Origin: MTP4 sp9310u
GTDB taxonomy: Archaea; Halobacteriota; Methanosarcinia; Methanosarcinales; Methanosarcinaceae
Assembly (NCBI GenBank): GCA_030627005.1
Contig: DAOUSW010000083.1
Coordinates: 1-16,091 of the forward strand
Reading direction: 5' to 3'
Length of the DNA: 16,091 nucleotides
The notes under the pieces are model-generated. The model ran no database searches and was not told the DNA's origin. It saw only the letters and a program-made list of their open reading frames with translations. How positions within the stretch are numbered: the first letter of the stretch is position 1; the number at the start of each line of letters is the position of its first letter. Shown here one piece after another: positions 6,015 through 13,738 of this stretch. Both the position numbers and the translations under genes were made by a program.

Positions 6015-8213
6015 ATGACTGACGACAGAAAGAACCCTGAAGCAGGTAGAGCAGACAAACAAGAAACCGGTAGAGGCATGTCGAACCGCGACTGGTGGCC
6101 AAATCATTTGAAGATCGAGATCCTGCACCAGCATTCTTCCAGGTCCAACCCTATGGGCGAGGACTTCAACTACGCAAAAGAGTTCAAGAGCCTCGACCTG
6201 GCGGCTGTGAAGAAAGATCTCGCGGCGCTGATGACCGATTCACAGGACTGGTGGCCGGCGGACTTCGGTCACTACGGCCCTTTGTTCATTCGCATGGCGT
6301 GGCACAGCGCCGGCACCTACCGCGCCGGGGACGGCCGCGGCGGTGGCGGTAGAGGCCAGCAGCGCTTCGCGCCGCTCAACAGTTGGCCGGACAACGTCAA
6401 CCTGGACAAGGCGCGTCGCCTGCTCTGGCCTATCAAGCAGAAGTATGGCCGTAAAATTTCATGGGCCGACCTCATGATTCTTGCGGGCAACGTCTCCCTG
6501 GAAACAATGGGATTCAAAACGTTCGGTTTCGGAGGCGGTCGCGAGGACGTCTGGGAGCCGGATCAGGACGTCTATTGGGGCTCTGAGGAGACGTGGCTGG
6601 GCGGTGATAAACGCTACTCCGGCGACCGGGACCTCGAAAATCCGCTCGCTGCCGTGCAGATGGGGCTGATCTACGTCAATCCGGAAGGCCCGGACGGCAA
6701 CCCGGATCCGATAGCGGCAGCCAGGGACATCCGCGATATTTTCGCTCGCATGTCCATGAACGACGAAGAGACCGTTGCGCTCATCGCTGGCGGTCACGCC
6801 TTCGGCAAAACCCACGGCGCTGGCCCTGCGGCCCATGTCGGGCCTGAACCGGAAGCGGCCAGTATCGAGGAGCAAGGCCTCGGTTGGAAGAGCAGCTTCG
6901 GCACCGGCAAAGGCGGTGACACGATCAGTAGCGGCCTGGAGGTCACCTGGACCAGCACGCCAACGAGGTGGGCCAACAACTTCTTCCGGATCCTGTTCGG
7001 CTACGAATGGGAATTGACAAAAAGCCCGGCCGGTGCACATCAGTGGCAGCCGAAAGGTGGCGCAGGCGCCGGCACGATTCCGGATGCCCACGACCCGTCC
7101 AGGCGTCACGCGCCAAGCATGCTGACAACTGACCTTTCCTTGAGGTTCGACCCTGCCTACGAAAAGATTTCCAGGCACTTCTATGAGAACCCGGATCAAT
7201 TAGCAGAAGCATTCTCACGCGCGTGGTTCAAGCTGACGCACCGCGACATGGGTCCGCGCGCCCGCTATCTCGGCCCGGAAGTTCCTGCCGAAGAGCTCAT
7301 ATGGCAAGACCCCCTCCCCGCGGTCAATCACAAGTTGATCGATGAGACGGACATTGCCTCCCTCAAGAGCAAGGTCCTTACCTCAGGACTGTCGATCTCG
7401 CAACTGGTTTCGACCGCCTGGGCGTCGGCGTCCACCTTCCGTGGCTCCGACAAGCGCGGCGGTGCGAACGGCGCACGAATTCGCCTCGCGCCGCAGAAGG
7501 ATTGGGAAGTCAACCAGCCAGCCGAACTGGCGAAAGTGCTGAACACTCTCGAAGGTATCCAGAACGAGTTCAACAGCGCGGCTTCTGGCGGCAAGAAGGT
7601 CTCGCTTGCTGACCTGATCGTTTTGGCTGGTTGTGCAGGCATCGAGCAGGCTGCGAAGAATGCCGGTCATGATGTGACGGTCCCCTTCTCTCCAGGGCGC
7701 ATGGATGCCTTGCAGGAGCAGACCGATGTGGTCTCCTTCGCCTTACTCGAACCGATTGCGGATGGTTTCCGCAACTACCTCAAGAGCCAATACACTGTAT
7801 CAGCCGAGGCGTTGCTGGTTGACAGGGCGCAATTGCTGACGCTGACCGCACCAGAGATGACGGCGCTCGTTGGCGGTATGCGCGTGTTAAACACCAACTT
7901 CGGGCAGACCCAGCACGGCGTTTTTACCCGGAAGCCGGAAGCGCTAACAAACGACTTCTTCGTAAACCTGCTCGACATGGGCACGGAGTGGAAGCCGGTA
8001 TCGGACGCCAGGGACATGTTTGAAGGGCGCGATCTCAAGACTGGCGAAGTCAAGTGGACCGGCACGCGTGTCGATCTCATCTTCGGTTCGAACTCCCAGC
8101 TCCGAGCTCTGGCCGAGGTCTACGGAAGTGCGGACGCGCAGGAGAAGTTTGTCCAGGACTTCGTGGCGGCCTGGACCAGGGTGATGAACCTTGATCGCTT
8201 CGACCTCGCTTGA
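6015..8213 (+). CDS. katG: Catalase-peroxidase KatG, bacterial type
   Basis: Bifunctional haem enzyme that dismutates hydrogen peroxide and oxidises donors, acting in the cytoplasm. The 732-residue form starts at ATG 6015, with a GGTGGGGG stretch 14 bases upstream; an in-frame ATG at 5994 adds seven residues but has no ribosome site. All expected residues are present: distal R93, W96 and H97 in RMAWHSAGTYR; the Trp-Tyr-Met adduct as W96, Y220 (LIYVNPEGP) and M246 (ARMSMNDEET); proximal H261 in AGGHAFGKTHGAG with W312 and D373; and S306, matching the Mycobacterium tuberculosis Ser315 position. The second, non-haem duplicated domain is also complete, ending NLDRFDLA. High G+C and close resemblance to bacterial KatG indicate lateral acquisition. 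It is monocistronic, with no OxyR or PerR gene nearby. It appears functional. Confidence 0.97.
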   Translation: MTDDRKNPEAGRADKQETGRGMSNRDWWPNHLKIEILHQHSSRSNPMGEDFNYAKEFKSLDLAAVKKDLAALMTDSQDWWPADFGHYGPLFIRMAWHSAGTYRAGDGRGGGGRGQQRFAPLNSWPDNVNLDKARRLLWPIKQKYGRKISWADLMILAGNVSLETMGFKTFGFGGGREDVWEPDQDVYWGSEETWLGGDKRYSGDRDLENPLAAVQMGLIYVNPEGPDGNPDPIAAARDIRDIFARMSMNDEETVALIAGGHAFGKTHGAGPAAHVGPEPEAASIEEQGLGWKSSFGTGKGGDTISSGLEVTWTSTPTRWANNFFRILFGYEWELTKSPAGAHQWQPKGGAGAGTIPDAHDPSRRHAPSMLTTDLSLRFDPAYEKISRHFYENPDQLAEAFSRAWFKLTHRDMGPRARYLGPEVPAEELIWQDPLPAVNHKLIDETDIASLKSKVLTSGLSISQLVSTAWASASTFRGSDKRGGANGARIRLAPQKDWEVNQPAELAKVLNTLEGIQNEFNSAASGGKKVSLADLIVLAGCAGIEQAAKNAGHDVTVPFSPGRMDALQEQTDVVSFALLEPIADGFRNYLKSQYTVSAEALLVDRAQLLTLTAPEMTALVGGMRVLNTNFGQTQHGVFTRKPEALTNDFFVNLLDMGTEWKPVSDARDMFEGRDLKTGEVKWTGTRVDLIFGSNSQLRALAEVYGSADAQEKFVQDFVAAWTRVMNLDRFDLA

Positions 8214-8315
8214 CCGAGTATAAATGTCTTCAAGTGCCTGAAGATCTTCAAAACAAACGACTTTGCTCAGGCTGGAGAAAGGTATTGGTCGCTTGACAAG
8301 AAAAGGCAGGAACAT

Positions 8316-8507
8316 ATGATTGGCAAACATGTGGCCAACGTGAGACATGTCACCATTCCAGCTATTCAGAGACATGCAATCGAAAACTTGCTGCAGGCTG
8401 ATGAGACTTTGGCAGCATCTGTAGAGCCAGAAGGAGTTCGAGGATATATTGAAATAAAGAAGGCTACCCTCGAATTCTCTATTTTTTATCGCGGAATCGC
8501 CCATTGA
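8316..8507 (+). CDS. Short unrecognised reading frame downstream of katG
   Basis: A 63-residue frame starting at ATG 8316 with a weak AGGCAGGA upstream. The same frame is open back to the katG stop at 8211-8213 without another start codon. It would read ...VFKCLKIFKTNDFAQAGERYWSLDKKRQEH before the methionine, and it looks protein-like there too. This suggests the 3' part of a gene whose start was lost when katG arrived, rather than a genuine small gene. The peptide contains PAIQRHAIENLLQADETLAA, a probable helix. No family is recognised. A frame on the opposite strand is antisense to katG and is not favoured. Confidence 0.3.
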   Translation: MIGKHVANVRHVTIPAIQRHAIENLLQADETLAASVEPEGVRGYIEIKKATLEFSIFYRGIAH

Positions 8508-8597
8508 TTGCTTTCATTTTGGCTTCTGGACTGCCTGGATGTTATGTGAGATTGCTATTTCCGCAAGTTAAGAATCTCTATTAATCAACGAACTCAC

Positions 8598-9317
8598 TCA
8601 TTCCAGGCCCCACTTCTTCCTGAACTCGAGCTTCTGCTGGCTGTTCATCCAGTGGCTGCCGTCACAGTAGGGTTTGTTCTCTGACTTCCCGCAGCGGCAG
8701 AGGGTTACTCGGTTCCGGATTTCGTACATGCTGCCATCTGCAGATTCAATGGGGACACCGCCTCGAACCCAGAGGGGACCTTCACAACCTTTTTGTTTGT
8801 CGTGAACCAGTACAATAGATGGTTCAAATTCTTTTTCAAAGGGTTTGCCTGTCTTCTTGTCCCACAGGACAAGCCGTCCCGACGGGCAGACCATGGCTTC
8901 TTCTATGGCGGCTTGTCTGGCTTCCGGGGCGTCTGATTTTTGTATGAGGTCCCTTATTCCGCCAGACCGCTGGCAGAAACGGGAATGATCGCAGAGCTCG
9001 TAGGCATCAGTGAGTTTTAGATCAGGACCTTCAAACGTTTCCGCTTTTTCCAGGTAAGGCTTTCTACTGGCTGTTTCGCTCCCGTCAAAACCGATCTTGC
9101 GGTGGGTCCCATCACAGAATGGCTTTTTTTCGGATGAGCCACAGCGGCATAAAATATAGGATTCCCGCCGGGGGTATTCCTTTATATCAATTAATTCTCT
9201 GGTGTGGCCGGCGTCATCGGTGACAATTACCTGTTCTAAAAGCGGCACTCCCCCTGTAACCCGATACGGTCCGTCTTTGATTATCTTAATCCTCATCTCT
9301 TTCTCATTGACTGCCAT
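8598..9317 (-). CDS. Dual CDGSH iron-sulfur protein with central Fer4_19-like domain
   Basis: A 239-residue protein starting at ATG 9315-9317, with GGGGGA 8 bases upstream; another ATG six bases earlier (9321-9323) lies too close to that site. Two CDGSH motifs each provide three Cys and one His for a [2Fe-2S] cluster: CRCGSSEKKPFCDGTH (57-72) and CRCGKSENKPYCDGSH (207-222). Between them, CDHSRFCQRSGGIRDLI (from 109) and EEAMVCPSGRLVLW (Cys 144) match the divergent mono-cluster domain Fer4_19/YjdI. Short GGVPL and GGVPI repeats before each CDGSH motif show that the halves are duplicated. Probable role: electron transfer or iron-sulfur/redox sensing in the cytoplasm; the partner is unknown. It lies downstream of and convergent to katG, but codon usage is closer to the host's. 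Confidence 0.88.
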   Translation of the reverse strand: MAVNEKEMRIKIIKDGPYRVTGGVPLLEQVIVTDDAGHTRELIDIKEYPRRESYILCRCGSSEKKPFCDGTHRKIGFDGSETASRKPYLEKAETFEGPDLKLTDAYELCDHSRFCQRSGGIRDLIQKSDAPEARQAAIEEAMVCPSGRLVLWDKKTGKPFEKEFEPSIVLVHDKQKGCEGPLWVRGGVPIESADGSMYEIRNRVTLCRCGKSENKPYCDGSHWMNSQQKLEFRKKWGLE

Positions 9318-9587
9318 AATCATAATCCCCCATTACCTCTTATAATGCAGTACTGGATGTTTAGTCTGACTATTCTGTCTTCGTTTTTGCCTGTCCCATA
9401 CCAGCCACCAGAACCTGGAAGATCGCGATCCAGGATACAATATCCGAGGGGATAGAATATATTTTTAGTTCTTTATCTCATCTATTCAACAACAGATTGT
9501 CTATTCCAGCAAGACCAGGTCCAGTTAAATACAATCCCTTTCACCTATTTTCAAGCTCAATGTGAATAAATTAAATAAATCTGAAAC

Positions 9588-9651
9588 TTCCCTCCACGCC
9601 CGCATGCTTGCGAAGTGAGCAGATATCGGGCGGACACTGGCAAAAAAGAAG
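9588..9651 (+). repeat. Hairpin repeat motif, copy 3
   Basis: Left end of repeat copy B. Compared with copy 1, the inner stem strand TGCTCAC has become TGCTTGC while its partner GTGAGCA is unchanged. Both substitutions remain pairable as U-G and G-U wobbles if the plus strand is transcribed. The outer stem CGCCCG/CGGGCG is intact. Confidence 0.65.
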
Positions 9652-9842
9652 AGAAACGTTCCATAGCCTGTATGAATACAAAGTATTCCATCAATTTGTA
9701 GAAGGTTAAATATCTAAAACGTAGGAAAATAAGCCCGAAAGCTAAGCGTTTCTGAACTGGGTGGGGATATGGGGGAGCTTCTTATAATCAAATACAGGGG
9801 CTTAGAATAAGCCGTCCTTTAACTCTCAAGTTAAGCCAGGAT

Positions 9843-10296
9843 TTACTCACGGATTTTTTGAAATCTTTTCATTACGTGTTTTCCTGCATACGTCAATGCA
9901 ATTAAGTATGTCGTAGAGAATCTGTCGTATTCGGGGAAAAAATATATGTGGAATTGAGACCATGAGAACAACTAGTCTGAATATAAACCAGTTAACTGCA
10001 TTCATTATCTCTATTGACGGATCATTGCAATAAGCACGTTTTATTTTATAGTCTGCCCATATTCCCAGAAAAGCAGACCCCATAAAAAAATGTGGCTAGA
10101 TATAATAATGCTTTTATTAATGAACCATTGTCAAATAATGTACCGTCTTGATTTTCGTAAAAATTTATTACTTTGATCGCGTATACTATGAGCCATAGTA
10201 GTAATGCAGAGAATCCGATAATTAGGATTATTCTGTCTTTTATGAACATGAAGATGGTTCGATTTTATTATAAGTTTGAAGACATTCAGCACCCAA
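9843..10296 (-). pseudogene. Frameshifted copy of the three-helix membrane protein gene (repeat copy B)
   Basis: Homologous to the gene at 1890-2345. It is broken differently: a one-base loss after the codons for EPSS leads to an early stop, a run of seven A at about 10084-10090 replaces nine A in copy A, and an extra base near 9938-9944 shifts the end. The first two changes cancel, so the middle (MGSAFLGIWADYKIKRAYCNDPS) is back in the original frame and keeps the Trp codon lost in copy A. Both copies are therefore decaying independently. Confidence 0.6.
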
Positions 10297-10542
10297 TCAA
10301 TCACCGTTCTCAACACCTGACAATTAACCTTAGGCACGTCTTCCTAAATGTATCTTTTTATTTTCGACAAATTTTTACTGAAGCTTTTCTGAACACGACA
10401 ATTCCATAGACAATGGGAATATAAGAAATTCGAAACATTTGTAGTCTAAAACCACATTCATGCTCGATGTTACTCTGTTTGACCGACAACTTTCTAACTA
10501 AGAAATTATTTTCAACCAACACAAAACAGCGAAGAGCCAAAA

Positions 10543-10553
10543 AATATATATAA
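10543..10553 (+). promoter_or_regulatory. TATA box of the cysteine-repeat gene
   Basis: AATATATATAA, preceded by a purine-rich stretch compatible with a BRE, stands about 90 bases before the TTG start at 10635. The standard spacing puts transcription start near 10572-10576, just before the palindrome at 10580-10593. Confidence 0.5.
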
Positions 10554-10579
10554 TGTTACATCGCTATAAATAAATTAAG

Positions 10580-10593
10580 CAAGTGCGCACTTG
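10580..10593. promoter_or_regulatory. 14-bp perfect palindrome, probable operator
   Basis: CAAGTGCGCACTTG is a perfect inverted repeat, GC-rich in an AT-rich region. It lies roughly 5-20 bases downstream of the predicted transcription start of the cysteine-repeat gene. That is where an archaeal repressor would block polymerase. The regulator is unknown. Confidence 0.45.
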
Positions 10594-10634
10594 TCAACCG
10601 TGAAAAGATAAAATTATCAATAGGAGGAATAAAG

Positions 10635-10889
10635 TTGGATCTAAAGAGTAAACATAATTACTATTGTTTAAGAGCATATACTCCAGACTGTAACGGTAGC
10701 AAATGCTCAATTTGGGGAACTCCGCGTTGTGAAGATGGCATGTTGACTGTTCAGATTTCCGATAGAGACAATAGTGACAAAAGGATATCTTGTCCAAGAG
10801 CATATAGCTCGGACTGCAATGGTAGTAACTGTTCGTTGTGGGGTACACCGAACTGCGATGATGGAAACCTTTACATCAAATTTATGTAA
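10635..10889 (+). CDS. Small protein of two C-x7-C-x4-C-x7-C repeats, unrecognised family
   Basis: An 84-residue protein starting at TTG 10635, with TAGGAGGAAT 7 bases upstream, a strong ribosome site that fixes the start. Two copies of one unit follow: CLRAYTPDCNGSKCSIWG then TPRCEDG (Cys 11, 19, 24, 32), and CPRAYSSDCNGSNCSLWG then TPNCDDG (Cys 53, 61, 66, 74). Spacing is identical in both. The units differ at synonymous positions (DCNGS and WGTP use different codons), which supports protein-level selection after an old duplication. Eight cysteines in two fours suggest two metal sites or disulfides (inference). There is no signal peptide or membrane helix. It has its own promoter and palindrome and seems to be a single-gene unit. 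Confidence 0.75.
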   Translation: MDLKSKHNYYCLRAYTPDCNGSKCSIWGTPRCEDGMLTVQISDRDNSDKRISCPRAYSSDCNGSNCSLWGTPNCDDGNLYIKFM

Positions 10890-10914
10890 CGAAACTGGAA
10901 TCTCTAAAATAGAT

Positions 10915-11031
10915 AGGACTTACGCACCTGAGGTACAAAATCAAGTGCGACAAATACTGTGGTTTAAATTTGTATTTTAGACAGTTAAAGGTTAAATGCT
11001 ATTGATTTTTCAGTTCAACTGCGTAAGGACT
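10915..11031. mobile_element. 117-bp element with TTACGCA-type inverted ends
   Basis: The left end AGGACTTACGCACCTGA and the complement of the right end AGTCCTTACGCAGTTGA agree at 13 of 17 positions. The element starts 25 bases after the stop of the cysteine-repeat gene and has no coding frame. The right end is matched by a solitary copy at 5590-5607. It is probably a MITE or a deleted insertion sequence; no target duplication is evident. Confidence 0.35.
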
Positions 11032-11444
11032 CGTCACAGAACAACCTATGCATATTTCAGATAGGATATATTGATTTTCAAGTCAAGATCACCAATCGAA
11101 GTTATAATTGAATGATAAGTTGCATAGTATATTTCGCTGCGGGTCCTAAGTCCTAATAGAGAATGTATGGATTATTTTCTTATCCGTACGTTTTTTAATA
11201 AACTTTGTGAGTTTTCGAAAATTATCTTTCTGAGTATTTTGGGGTCTTGTAATCATCAATGATATTAGACGTCAAAAAAGTAAATCCTGTAGTTGTAGCG
11301 GATTTGTTAAAGCACAAGGCCACCGAAAACTCATTTTTTGGTCTGGATATGAAATCAATTATTAACCCGAATTCCTGTGCAAAACTTATCCACATTCAAG
11401 ATATTTCATTCTCATTTTCCGTTCTTGGCGCAACATTTTTCAAT

Positions 11445-11574
11445 GAGCTAAACCCAAAACCAATATTATTTCCACATCAATAAGAGTTTCAGAGCTATTT
11501 TCCTATTCAGAAGATCGATTGATTATTCCAAATTCAAGATTTAGGGACGTAATTCTGAGTTTTGGGATCAGCTC
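11445..11574. mobile_element. 130-bp MITE-like element 2
   Basis: GAGCTAAACCCAAAACCA (11445-11462) is mirrored by GAGTTTTGGGATCAGCTC (11557-11574). Ends and length match element 1 at 5342-5472 (131 bp). When one copy is reversed, similarity extends about 25 bases into each end while the interior has diverged. The right border overlaps a tandem duplication of AGCTCAGTATTT (11570-11581 and 11582-11593). Confidence 0.45.
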
Positions 11575-11681
11575 AGTATTTAGCTCAGTATTTAATGCAT
11601 AGGGTACTTAATTTTAGTGCCTCAGAACTCATAGGGTTCATCACGAATCAGAATAATTTTTCATCACAGGCACTCGTTTTT

Positions 11682-11752
11682 GAGATTATATATTCGGGCA
11701 GGTAATTAAACTCTCAGTCCCGAACCGGAACTTTCCTGCCCGGAAAAATCTC
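11682..11752 (-). terminator. Long inverted repeat after pyrF, probable terminator or 3' structure
   Basis: Starting inside the pyrF stop codon, the arms at 11735-11752 and 11682-11702 form an imperfect stem. It has a perfect CCTGCCCG/CGGGCAGG core and a GAGATT/AATCTC base, with a 32-base loop. It lies at the end of the dys-pyrF transcript. Canonical archaeal terminators need only oligo-T, so a role in mRNA 3' stability is equally possible. Confidence 0.4.
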
Positions 11753-12416
11753 AGTTTCCTCCGCGAAGTTCGGCCTCAATTTCGGCAGCAATCTGTTTTG
11801 CGGCTTCGCCTGGGTTTTCAGCTTTGTAAATGCTTCTTCCGACGATCACCCAGTCCGCGCCTGCAGCGATAACGTCCGAGGCTTTTCCGCCCTGGGCCCC
11901 GACTCCGGGGGAGATGAGGGTTAGTTTGTTCCCGATGATTTTGCGGATTTCCCTGACCCTTTCAGGGCGGGTGGCAGGGGCGACAAGGCCAAAAGCTCCG
12001 GCTTCGACGGCCATTTTTGCGATTGGCTCTGCCGCATCCCGGAGGAACTGGGCGCCTCCGGGGTGGCTCATCTCGCTTACCACGAAGACGTCTTTGCCGT
12101 ATTCGGAAGCAACTTCAATGCAGGCTTCAAGGCTGTCTTTTCCGGTGAAGCCCTGGACGATTACAGCCTCGGCCCCGGCTTCAAAGACCTGGTCGCAGAT
12201 CAGGCGGTCTGTGTTGGGGATGTCCGCGACCTTGAAATCGGCAATAACGGGCGCAAATTCGGCAAGTTCCCGGATAATTTCAAGCCCTGTGGCGAGTACG
12301 AGCGGGTATCCGACTTTAATCGCGTCCACGGATTCCCAGACTTCTTCGGCAATCTTAAGGGCTTCTTCCCTGTCGGTCACATCAAGGGCAAGGATAAGGC
12401 GGGTATTTTTTTCCAT
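11751..12416 (-). CDS. pyrF: Orotidine 5'-phosphate decarboxylase
   Basis: Catalyses OMP to UMP plus CO2, the last step of de novo pyrimidine synthesis. At 221 residues it has the short archaeal length. Substrate and catalytic residues are all present: D12 in LALDV, K34 in IKVGYPL, the D-K-D tetrad members D60, K62 and D65 in DFKVADIPNT, the phosphate loop SPGVGAQGG (169-177), and R194 in VGRSIY. The ATG at 12414-12416 follows GGTGAT. It lies 21 bases downstream of dys on the same strand and is probably cotranscribed with it. There is no link to other pyrimidine genes in the window. Confidence 0.97.
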   Translation of the reverse strand: MEKNTRLILALDVTDREEALKIAEEVWESVDAIKVGYPLVLATGLEIIRELAEFAPVIADFKVADIPNTDRLICDQVFEAGAEAVIVQGFTGKDSLEACIEVASEYGKDVFVVSEMSHPGGAQFLRDAAEPIAKMAVEAGAFGLVAPATRPERVREIRKIIGNKLTLISPGVGAQGGKASDVIAAGADWVIVGRSIYKAENPGEAAKQIAAEIEAELRGGN

Positions 12417-12437
12417 TCAATCACCTGAAAAATCATA

Positions 12438-13400
12438 TTATGTGCGTTTTTCGGAGAGCCTTGTTCGGGCTGCTGCTACCATGAGAGGGAGAGTAATCGT
12501 GGCATCTGCGTAGACAGTTACGGAGTGGGCGTTTTCCCCTACCTTGCCCCAGGACTGCGCTTCGTCCAGGGTGGCGCCGCTCAGGCCTCCGGTTTCCGGC
12601 CTGTCCATTGTAAGCTGGATTGCGTAGTCAAAGGACTTCGGGGTTACGAGCATGGACTGGAGGATGTAGTTCTTGGGCACACCTCCCCCAATCAGGAGAG
12701 CTCCGGCACTTTCGGCTTCATAGCAGATGTCCATGAACTCGTGCATGTCCGCAAAAGCGTCCACTGTAAAGGAGGAGTTTCCTTCCTTGTACAACCAGGC
12801 CTGCAGCCCGATAACAGAGTCCTGGAGCGCCGGGCAGTAGATAGGTACGCCCATCTCAGCGGCGGTTTTCAGGATTGAGGAATCGTCATCCAGGTTCTTT
12901 CCGATTTCCGTAAGAACCTGCCGGATCGAGAGCTTTTCCTGCGGGAGCCCGGCATAGACTTCCTGCAAAAACTCCTCAAGCTCAGTGAAGTGCCCGTCAG
13001 GGAGGTAGACATCATAGATTCGGTCAATGCACTCGTTCCGGAGCTGGATATCGTTTACGTGCTCGTTACCTTTGTAGTGGTGCAGGCCCAGGGCTTCAAC
13101 AGTGTCATGTACCATGTTGGCACCGGTGGTGACCAGGACGTCAATATGCCCGTCCCTGATCAGGTCAGCAACAATCTGCCTCATCCCGGCCGGGGTCATG
13201 GCCCCTGCAAGCCCGAAAAACTTTGTAGTTTTTTCCGAAGCCAGCATCTCATAATAGATATCGACGGCCTCGGCAAGCCTGCCAGCCCCGAAAGCACAGC
13301 CGGAGTATTCCCTTACAAGCTCGTCCACGCTCATACCAGGGACTATTTTTGCGCCTTTGATAGGAGTTGAAAGTTTATTACAGGAAGTCTCAGAGTCCAT
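12438..13400 (-). CDS. dys: Deoxyhypusine synthase
   Basis: Transfers the aminobutyl group of spermidine to a lysine of translation factor aIF5A (NAD-dependent), the first step of hypusine formation in the cytoplasm. The 320-residue protein has the family features TTGANMVHDTVEALG (about 91-105), a Gly-rich LIGGGVPKN (236-244), SGATLDEAQSWGKV with the expected catalytic K286, and VYADATITLPLMVA. The ATG at 13398-13400 has GAGG 8 bases upstream. Methanosarcina genomes can hold two dys-like genes, so the exact polyamine substrate of this one is not certain. It heads a probable dys-pyrF operon and is divergent from the ABC genes. Confidence 0.95.
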   Translation of the reverse strand: MDSETSCNKLSTPIKGAKIVPGMSVDELVREYSGCAFGAGRLAEAVDIYYEMLASEKTTKFFGLAGAMTPAGMRQIVADLIRDGHIDVLVTTGANMVHDTVEALGLHHYKGNEHVNDIQLRNECIDRIYDVYLPDGHFTELEEFLQEVYAGLPQEKLSIRQVLTEIGKNLDDDSSILKTAAEMGVPIYCPALQDSVIGLQAWLYKEGNSSFTVDAFADMHEFMDICYEAESAGALLIGGGVPKNYILQSMLVTPKSFDYAIQLTMDRPETGGLSGATLDEAQSWGKVGENAHSVTVYADATITLPLMVAAARTRLSEKRT

Positions 13401-13738
13401 TTATTTTCCTCAGAAAGTTGAAAAGTGTCAGGATAATCACCATAGTAAACAAAGTACCTATAGATTGTACATACAGGAAATTTATATTCTGGATGAGTTA
13501 CATAGTAGATGAGTTATACTGTATTTGATATTCAATATTCCTTTATCTTCCTGATTCTAGGTTGAATACGCAAGTGATTGATAAACCTTACCTTTTTAAA
13601 AACATCAGAAAAAGTAGGAGAATGAGAGAACAGAGAGAAAAATATTCATCAAATGTGCAGATTATATTCAAACAGACAGAAACACTGGATGATGAAGGAA
13701 GACAGAGATAGCAGATGACGCAGGATAACAGGAATTAG
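13401..13738. other. Divergent promoter region between dys and the FetA-type gene
   Basis: AT-rich, 338 bases. On the minus strand GAATATAAATTT (13478-13489) is a good TATA box for dys, predicting a start near 13455. On the plus strand, TTTTTAAAAA (about 13592-13601) and GATTATATTC (13660-13669) are candidate boxes for the ABC genes. No small gene is supported. Confidence 0.45.

Larger units (their letters stand above)
9588..10426 (+). repeat. 839-bp long direct repeat, copy B
   Basis: Same length and orientation as copy A (1637-2475), offset by 7951 bases. It encloses the same hairpin motif and the same membrane protein gene, here with frameshifts. The paired repeats bracket about 7.1 kb with the YkgJ, MFS, katG and CDGSH genes, so homologous recombination between them could delete or circularise that segment. 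Confidence 0.85.
10890..11750. other. Intergenic stretch with small-element debris
   Basis: Holds two small inverted-repeat elements (10915-11031 and 11445-11574), a 12-bp tandem duplication, and the inverted repeat after pyrF. A 74-codon frame at 11259-11483 lacks a ribosome site and runs into the second element. I see no supportable gene. Confidence 0.5.

Noticed and set aside
6459..7199. 246-codon frame antisense to katG
   Set aside because: Typical shadow of a GC-rich gene; its sequence shows no protein motif.
7944..8504. Long minus-strand frame of 186 codons
   Set aside because: Two thirds is antisense to the certain katG gene, where high GC opens opposite frames; no ribosome site or recognised family.
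10774..10980. 68-codon frame overlapping the cysteine-repeat gene
   Set aside because: Out of frame with the conserved repeats and without a ribosome site; it runs into an inverted-repeat element.
11259..11483. 74-codon plus-strand frame (MILDVKKVNPVVVADLL...)
   Set aside because: No ribosome site, no recognised family, and its last 13 codons lie inside a MITE-like element.
11830..12513. 227-codon plus-strand frame across pyrF and the end of dys
   Set aside because: Antisense to two well-conserved genes, with serine/alanine-rich shadow composition.
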